Shown here: positions 6,256 to 10,119 of the stretch, one piece after another | Layout: the number at the start of each line of letters is the position of its first letter | How positions within the stretch are numbered: position 1 is the stretch's first letter | DNA from: an uncultured bacterium | GTDB taxonomy: Bacteria; Cloacimonadota; Cloacimonadia; Cloacimonadales; Cloacimonadaceae | Reading direction: 5' to 3' | DNA: 10,119 bases | Assembly (NCBI GenBank): GCA_937960795.1 | Contig: CALGPA010000033.1 | Location: 1 to 10,119, forward strand | Program-made: the position numbers and the translations under genes | Notes under the pieces: model-generated | What the model was told of the DNA's origin: nothing | What the model saw: the letters and a program-made list of their open reading frames with translations, nothing else | Database searches by the model: none

Positions 6256-6283
6256 TTGACAAAATATTGACGCGGAATATACT
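6256..6283 (+). promoter_or_regulatory. Near-consensus sigma-70 promoter of the phosphate-transport operon
   Basis: A perfect -35 TTGACA (6256-6261) is followed after 16 bases by TATACT (6278-6283), which matches five of six -10 positions. Transcription should begin near 6290, giving a leader of about 28 bases with an AGGATAGGT ribosome site (6303-6311) ahead of the ATG at 6318. Its strength suggests steady housekeeping expression. I did not see an obvious direct-repeat Pho box overlapping the -35. Confidence 0.8.
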
Positions 6284-6317
6284 GTAAACAAAGAACAAAA
6301 ACAGGATAGGTAAGCTT

Positions 6318-6962
6318 ATGCCTCTGCTACTAAAGACCACCCGCTTCGTTGAATCTCAGATTGATACCTTTCTGGATATCGTAAGCGATTCCGCCACCAC
6401 TTTTCAGCTGGCAATCGAGGACTATCTGCATGGGCGCATCCAAGAGTTTGAGGATCGCCTCAGCCAGATCCGCGAATATGAACATCGCGCAGATGACCTC
6501 AGGGTCAGCATCGAGCGCTTTCTATATGAGCGCACCCTAATCCCGGAAAACCGCGGAGATGTGCTCGCTATCTTGGAAAACACCGATGAAGTCATCGATA
6601 ACATCAAGGACTCCCTACTCCAGTTTTCGATCGAGATGCCCGAGATCCCGTCTGATCTGAATGAACTCTGGATGCAGACTACCAAGGCATCCGTGGCGGC
6701 CGTGGAGCAGCTCGTTTTTGCCGTGCGTTCCTTCTTCAGGGATCTGGCTGCAGTTAATAACTATATCCACAAGGTATATTTCTTTGAGCGAGAAGCAGAT
6801 CAGATCGGCGAGAGATTGCGCCGCAAGATCTTTGCCGGAGATATCGAGCTCTCCCGCAAGAGCCAATTGCGCTTCTTTGCTATCCACATCGAAATGGTCT
6901 CGGATGCAGCCCAAAATGTCTGCGACAGACTGGCGATCTACACCATCAAAAGGCAGCTTTAG
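6318..6962 (+). CDS. DUF47 family (PhoU-like) regulator of phosphate transport
   Basis: This 214-residue all-helical cytoplasmic protein belongs to the DUF47/PhoU-divergent family, which almost always sits next to PiT permeases and is thought to gate or regulate phosphate uptake. Family features visible are EYEHRADDLR at 53-62, ENRGDVLAILENTDEVIDNI at 77-96, FEREADQIGERLRRKIF at about 155-171, and HIEMVSDAAQNVCDRLAIYT near the C-terminus. The acidic E-x2-x-D positions in the two halves are those that bind metal clusters in PhoU-type bundles. Length is normal. The PiT gene starts 10 bases after its stop, so the pair is surely co-transcribed. Confidence 0.93.
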   Translation: MPLLLKTTRFVESQIDTFLDIVSDSATTFQLAIEDYLHGRIQEFEDRLSQIREYEHRADDLRVSIERFLYERTLIPENRGDVLAILENTDEVIDNIKDSLLQFSIEMPEIPSDLNELWMQTTKASVAAVEQLVFAVRSFFRDLAAVNNYIHKVYFFEREADQIGERLRRKIFAGDIELSRKSQLRFFAIHIEMVSDAAQNVCDRLAIYTIKRQL

Positions 6963-6971
6963 AGCAATTCC

Positions 6972-8450
6972 ATGTTTTTCTTCTACCTTCTGAGCGGCTT
7001 GTTTTTGGGCTGGTCCCTCGGCGCAAATGACACTGGCAATATCTTTGGAGCGGCAGTGGAGACCCGCATGCTCAGATTCAAGAAAGCAGCCCTGATCGCC
7101 GCCATTTTCATCACCTTGGGCGCCGTATTTGAGGGCAGCGGACCCTCCGGAACCTTGGGCAGGCTCGGCTCTGTAGATGCCTTGGGAGGCGCATTCACCG
7201 TCGCACTGGCGGCAGCGATCGCCATCACTTTGATCGTCAGAATCGGCATCCCCGTCTCCACTTCCCAGACCATCGTTGGCGCTATCATCGGCTGGAATGT
7301 CTTCTCCGGAAGGCTCACGGACTACCGCTCGATCATCACCATCGCCTCCAGTTGGGTGATGGCATTTGTGCTTTCGGGCAGCATCGCAGCTTTTCTCTTT
7401 TATCTGGCACGCCCATGGGTAAACCGCTCAAAATCACATCTTCTAGTGCAGGATCACTTCATCAGACACTCACTGGTCATCGTTGGAGCCTTCGGAGCTT
7501 ATTCTCTGGGAGCAAACAACATAGCAAACGTCGTCGGTGTCTTTGTCCCGGTATCTCCCTTCACGGATATCCACATATGGGGGCGCTTTGTGCTCACCGG
7601 CTTGCAGCAATTGTATCTACTGGGAGCTCTTTCGATCGTGGTCGGTATCTACACATATTCCCACAAAGTCATGCGCACTGTGGGCAAAGATCTCTTCCAT
7701 CTCTCGCCGATCACCGCCCTGATTGCTCTTTTGGCAGAGGCGATCGTGCTCTTTCTTTTTGCCTCTCGCGGGCTTTACAATCTGCTGCTCAGCTTGGGAC
7801 TCCCCACGATCCCGCTGGTGCCGGTATCCTCTACTCAGGTGATCGTAGGCGCGGTGGTCGGAATCGGCCTGGCAAAAGGCGGCAAAAACATCCGTTACAA
7901 CATCTTGGGCAGGATCTCGCTAGCGTGGGTCACAGCGCCGGTCTTGGCTTTTTTGATCAGCTTCACGATGCTCTTTATCATGCAAAATGTCTTTGAACAA
8001 AAAGTGCAGGAAGAGACAAACTACATCTTTGATAGGCTCACCATCACAAGGATCCTTGATGATGGCTTTGAGGCCGCTGCTCTATCAGGAGTAAATGGCC
8101 GTAGTTTCACCTCTGAGAGAGATATCTATCGCGAACTCAATGAACTCAAAGATCTTTCTCGAGACGAGATCACCAATATCATCGGGATTGCCGAGATCTA
8201 TCCCCTGATGGTGGACACCATCGCCCTCACCCAAAGCGGGATGCATCGCCGCTATTCCCCTGAACAGCTTGCCATCTTGCGTGAGTATGAAGGGCAGGAG
8301 TTTCGCCACAAGTGGCAGCTCAAGACCATCCTTATCGCCCACGATGAATTTGCATATTACCCCGAGCCTGATAGCGAATTGCAGAAAAATCAGAACCGGA
8401 TCTTAGATGGACAGCTCCATCAGCTATACCGAACTTTTAGAAAAGAATAA
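6972..8450 (+). CDS. pit: PiT-family inorganic phosphate permease with long C-terminal extension
   Basis: This 492-residue integral membrane transporter should import inorganic phosphate with a coupled cation (H+ or Na+). The two inverted PiT repeats are both complete: GANDTGNIFG at 17-26 pairs with GANNIANVVG at 180-189, and PVSTSQTIVGAIIG at 94-107 pairs with PVSSTQVIVGAVVG at 284-297. These supply the substrate-site residues. The membrane core ends near residue 338. The last 150 residues are hydrophilic, largely helical and presumably cytoplasmic. They contain IFDRLTITRILDDGF (352-366), two acidic-helix blocks and a Tyr-rich YYPEPDSEL (462-470). I do not recognise this tail as a named domain; it could contact the DUF47 partner encoded just upstream. 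The start ATG at 6972 has no strong ribosome site, so coupling to the upstream gene is likely. Confidence 0.94.
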   Translation: MFFFYLLSGLFLGWSLGANDTGNIFGAAVETRMLRFKKAALIAAIFITLGAVFEGSGPSGTLGRLGSVDALGGAFTVALAAAIAITLIVRIGIPVSTSQTIVGAIIGWNVFSGRLTDYRSIITIASSWVMAFVLSGSIAAFLFYLARPWVNRSKSHLLVQDHFIRHSLVIVGAFGAYSLGANNIANVVGVFVPVSPFTDIHIWGRFVLTGLQQLYLLGALSIVVGIYTYSHKVMRTVGKDLFHLSPITALIALLAEAIVLFLFASRGLYNLLLSLGLPTIPLVPVSSTQVIVGAVVGIGLAKGGKNIRYNILGRISLAWVTAPVLAFLISFTMLFIMQNVFEQKVQEETNYIFDRLTITRILDDGFEAAALSGVNGRSFTSERDIYRELNELKDLSRDEITNIIGIAEIYPLMVDTIALTQSGMHRRYSPEQLAILREYEGQEFRHKWQLKTILIAHDEFAYYPEPDSELQKNQNRILDGQLHQLYRTFRKE

Positions 8451-8461
8451 GAATAACAGAA

Positions 8462-9367
8462 ATGAACCCATTTGTTGAAAAGGTCATACCTTTGATCCTC
8501 GCGTTCTTTGTGGGCTTGCTTGCCAAATCCCTGAAGATGCTCAGCAAAGAAGACGCTCCGATACTACTAAAATTTGTGCTCAACGTTAGCCTCCCCGCTC
8601 TCACCATCCTTGCCATCACAAATGTCGTGATCAGCCCGGATATGTTCCTGATCCCCGCCATGGCGATGATCGTCGTCGTCATGATGTATCTCATTTCGCA
8701 AGGAGTAAACCGCATTCTCAGGCTCCCGCGAGCGATGTTTGGCAGCTTCCTGGTCGGCACGATGATAATGAATACTGCCTATGCCCTGCCCTTTTTCCAT
8801 GCTGCTTTTGGCGATGAGGGGCTCGCCCGCGCCTCGCTTTTTGACATCGGCAACACCTTCATGATCTTTACTTTTACATATTTCAACGCCATCAAGTATG
8901 GTGATAACCCGCACACGGACAAGATAGCGTGGTCCAAATTCCTCAAGCTCGCCCCTCTCTGGGCGATGGTTATCGCTTTTGCCATCAAAGCACTCGGCAT
9001 CACGCTAAATCCACTGGCAGTAAACTTTCTGAATCTGGTCGGACTACCCACGACTCCTTTGGTTATGATCGCACTGGGACTATATTTCGCGCCGAGGATC
9101 AAAAACATCGGGAAAGCCTTCTTGGCGATCTTCATTCGCATGGGACTCGGGCTCGGGCTCGGCTTTGCTCTCAGCCTAGTCTTCGGCTTGCAGGGACTTA
9201 CTGCCGTGACCGTGACTGTCTGCGCGGCACTGCCGATCGGGTTTAACACTTTGATCTTCGCCAATCTAGAAAATATGGATCGTGAGTTTGCCGCTACCAT
9301 GGTGAGTTTTTCGATCATTATTGCCCTCTTTTATCTACCACTTTTGATCTATCTTTTTGCCTCGTAG
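8462..9367 (+). CDS. AEC (auxin efflux carrier)-family permease
   Basis: This 301-residue membrane protein with about ten predicted helices belongs to the AEC/bile-acid-arsenite-like transporter group. It is typical in length and in the FVLNVSLPALTIL segment of helix 2 (38-50), the mid-protein hydrophilic loop (about 142-160), and the ALPIGFNTLIFANLENMDRE end region (256-275) followed by a final hydrophobic helix. Bacterial members move small organic acids such as malate or malonate, or amino-acid-like anions; the substrate here cannot be read from sequence. It starts 11 bases after the PiT stop with a weak ribosome site, so it is probably in the same transcript, but it has no known role in phosphate uptake. 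No clear terminator follows; a nested inverted repeat begins at its stop codon. Confidence 0.92.
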   Translation: MNPFVEKVIPLILAFFVGLLAKSLKMLSKEDAPILLKFVLNVSLPALTILAITNVVISPDMFLIPAMAMIVVVMMYLISQGVNRILRLPRAMFGSFLVGTMIMNTAYALPFFHAAFGDEGLARASLFDIGNTFMIFTFTYFNAIKYGDNPHTDKIAWSKFLKLAPLWAMVIAFAIKALGITLNPLAVNFLNLVGLPTTPLVMIALGLYFAPRIKNIGKAFLAIFIRMGLGLGLGFALSLVFGLQGLTAVTVTVCAALPIGFNTLIFANLENMDREFAATMVSFSIIIALFYLPLLIYLFAS

Positions 9368-9430
9368 CCGGGGAACGTTTTGCTGTGCTGAAGTACTAGA
9401 GTGCCGATGGCACTCGGGATTGGGCTACGA
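9362..9430. repeat. Nested inverted repeat overlapping the AEC gene stop
   Basis: TCGTAGCC (9362-9369, containing the TAG stop) pairs perfectly with GGCTACGA (9423-9430). Inside it, GAGTGCC (9399-9405) pairs with GGCACTC (9409-9415) around a three-base GAT loop. The inner 7-bp hairpin could end transcription only weakly, as no T run follows. The GTGCC/GGCAC core recurs in another hairpin at 9849-9861. Confidence 0.6.
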
Positions 9431-9521
9431 TGTTGATGCAGCGTCTAGCAGTATATAGTGTAGGAGTGGCATCCGACCATCAAGGCAGGAGGTAGTAATA
9501 TGATTCTCAACCCTCTAAACC

Positions 9522-9551
9522 AATTCGTGTACATTAGTGCAATTTCGTGGA
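9522..9551. repeat. Degenerate 10-base tandem repeat, three units
   Basis: Three consecutive ten-base units, AATTCGTGTA, CATTAGTGCA and ATTTCGTGGA, share a core of the form ATT(C/A)GTG. They lie immediately upstream of the first copy of the long hairpin repeat. The function is not known. Confidence 0.6.
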
Positions 9552-9555
9552 CAGA

Positions 9556-9619
9556 CTATGGACTCCGGATAAGCCTCACTCCGTTCGACTTTCCGGAATG
9601 ACTCCTTTTGGGCTGGTGG
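9556..9619. repeat. Hairpin repeat family R1, copy A
   Basis: This unit reads CTATGGACTCCGGATAAGCC at its start and ends TTTTGGGCTGGTGG. From 9561 its 59 bases match copy B (9632-9690) except for two C/T changes, one of them in the left stem arm (9563), which creates a C-A mismatch in the terminal hairpin. Copies A and B are 71 bases apart, so they form a two-unit tandem. Confidence 0.85.
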
Positions 9620-9620
9620 C

Positions 9621-9690
9621 TAGTTTCTATAGATTCCGGATAAGCCTCACTTCGTTCGACTTTCCGGAATGACTCCTTTTGGGCTGGTGG
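9621..9690. repeat. Hairpin repeat family R1, copy B
   Basis: The unit starts TAGTTTCTATAGATTCCGG. ATTCCGGA (9633-9640) pairs with TCCGGAAT (9663-9670), and after one bulged T the helix continues AAG (9642-9644) with CTT (9660-9662), leaving a 15-base loop. A conserved tail, GACTCCTTTTGGGCTGGTGG, follows the hairpin. Bases 9621-9674 are identical to copy C. Confidence 0.88.
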
Positions 9691-9720
9691 GTATCTTGGA
9701 TATAAAGCGACAAGATCTCG

Positions 9721-9755
9721 CTTCCACAATGGAAGGCTGGTTTTTGGCTGGTGGG
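9721..9755. repeat. Degenerate relative of R1: small hairpin plus GGCTGGTGGG tail
   Basis: CTTCC (9721-9725) pairs with GGAAG (9731-9735) around ACAAT, and is followed by TTTTTGGCTGGTGGG (9741-9755). That tail nearly repeats the TTTTGGGCTGGTGGG ending of R1 copy B. The hairpin sequence is different but the order, hairpin then T-rich GGCTGGTGG tail, is the same. Confidence 0.5.
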
Positions 9756-9779
9756 CAGGATCTAATCTGAGCTAGCTCT

Positions 9780-9810
9780 GCTATCTAAAATACCGTCCCG
9801 CTGGGACTCA
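9780..9810. repeat. 31-base hairpin repeat family R2, copy 1
   Basis: GCTATCTAAAATA (9780-9792) is followed by a 5-bp hairpin, GTCCC-GCT-GGGAC (9795-9807), then TCA. It aligns over its full length with copy 2 (9834-9864). Confidence 0.75.
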
Positions 9811-9833
9811 GGTAATCCTTAGGAGGCATCGAT

Positions 9834-9864
9834 GCTATCTAAAATAGCGTGCCTACGGCACTCA
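9834..9864. repeat. 31-base hairpin repeat family R2, copy 2
   Basis: GCTATCTAAAATA (9834-9846) is followed by GTGCC-TAC-GGCAC (9849-9861), then TCA. Compared with copy 1, one C-G pair has become G-C by changes in both arms, so pairing is kept while the loop differs completely. Confidence 0.75.
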
Positions 9865-9894
9865 TTAGCCGCATAACTCATAACGCATAACCCC

Positions 9895-9918
9895 AGCACT
9901 CCAGCACTCCAGAACTCC
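9895..9918. repeat. 8-base tandem repeat, three units
   Basis: AGCACTCC, AGCACTCC and AGAACTCC follow one another without gaps. Just before, GCATAAC occurs twice, at 9871-9877 and 9885-9891. These look like slippage products in non-coding DNA. Confidence 0.65.
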
Positions 9919-10064
9919 AAAACCAAATCATAAAAATCCGTCAAATCAGTTAAACCCGCGTTCTATATTCATTGATCTGCAGCGCTAAAAGCGACATAAG
10001 CTATTCTGTGAGTGTATCATAGATACCGGGTCAAGCCCAAAGTGACTAGTGTGAGGCTGCTAGG

Positions 10065-10119
10065 TAGTTTCTATAGATTCCGGATAAGCCTCACTTCGTT
10101 CGACTTTCCGGAATGACTG
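10065..10119. repeat. Hairpin repeat family R1, copy C (cut by window edge)
   Basis: From TAGTTTCTATAG onward, 54 bases (10065-10118) are identical to copy B at 9621-9674. The last base in the window (G instead of C) already departs from copy B, so this copy may lack the GGCTGGTGG tail. The sequence just before it contains GGCTGCTAGG, a possible degraded tail of a further unit. Confidence 0.85.

Larger units (their letters stand above)
9368..10119. other. Gene-free repeat-rich intergenic region
   Basis: About 750 bases to the right edge hold no open frame with a ribosome site and coding-like composition, and no tRNA-like or known RNA motif that I recognise. Instead, the region is a patchwork of dispersed hairpin units, short tandem repeats and small inverted repeats (listed separately). 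Stop codons are frequent in all frames. The next gene lies beyond the window. Confidence 0.8.

Noticed and set aside
7352..7996. 214-codon open frame within the PiT gene in another frame
   Set aside because: Composition is His/Arg/Ser-rich as expected for a shifted frame, and the PiT motifs lie in the longer frame.
9556..10119. CRISPR array or integron attC cluster
   Set aside because: Only three R1 copies, spaced 71 and about 444 bases, with tandem rather than spacer-separated organisation. No cas or integrase gene and no GTTRRRY-type core sites in a regular pattern.

Overview
The window comes from a Gram-negative bacterium of roughly balanced GC content. A LolC/LolE-type lipoprotein-export permease and two periplasmic CpxP/Spy-like proteins both imply an outer membrane. 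The style of the intergenic repeats after position 9368 and the gene families would fit a Cloacimonadota-type lineage, but that is an impression from memory. No rRNA or other phylogenetic marker is present except RNase P RNA, which could settle the placement by alignment.

Region 1 (1-660, + strand): the last 69 codons of an unrecognised protein, then a complete class A RNase P RNA (rnpB). Its 3' end meets the stop codon of a convergent operon almost head-on.

Region 2 (4050 down to 665, - strand): a tight four-gene operon read as lolC-like permease, ferritin-like di-iron protein, rarA/mgsA AAA+ ATPase (TTG start) and ybjQ. Gaps are 12, 3 and 20 bases.

Region 3 (4178-6204, + strand): a divergent envelope-stress or metal-stress module. 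It encodes an ECF sigma factor, a 15-codon mini-ORF that bridges the junction by ATGA overlaps on both sides, a membrane-anchored ZAS-type anti-sigma factor, a membrane-anchored CpxP-like protein, and a secreted CpxP/Spy-like protein with a Met/His-rich segment and a C-x2-C-x2-C acidic tail. It ends in a clear intrinsic terminator. The likely logic is that the anti-sigma factor holds the sigma factor at the membrane and the two periplasmic proteins sense or buffer the stress, but the ligand is not known.

Region 4 (6256-9367, + strand): a near-consensus sigma-70 promoter drives a DUF47 (PhoU-like) regulator, a PiT-family phosphate permease with a C-terminal cytoplasmic extension of about 150 residues, and an AEC-family permease. 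The first two form the familiar phosphate-uptake pair.

Region 5 (9368-10119): about 750 bases with no credible gene, filled with short dispersed and tandem repeats and small hairpins. One family of 54-71-base hairpin units is present in three copies. A pair of 31-base units carries hairpins that differ by a compensatory base-pair change.
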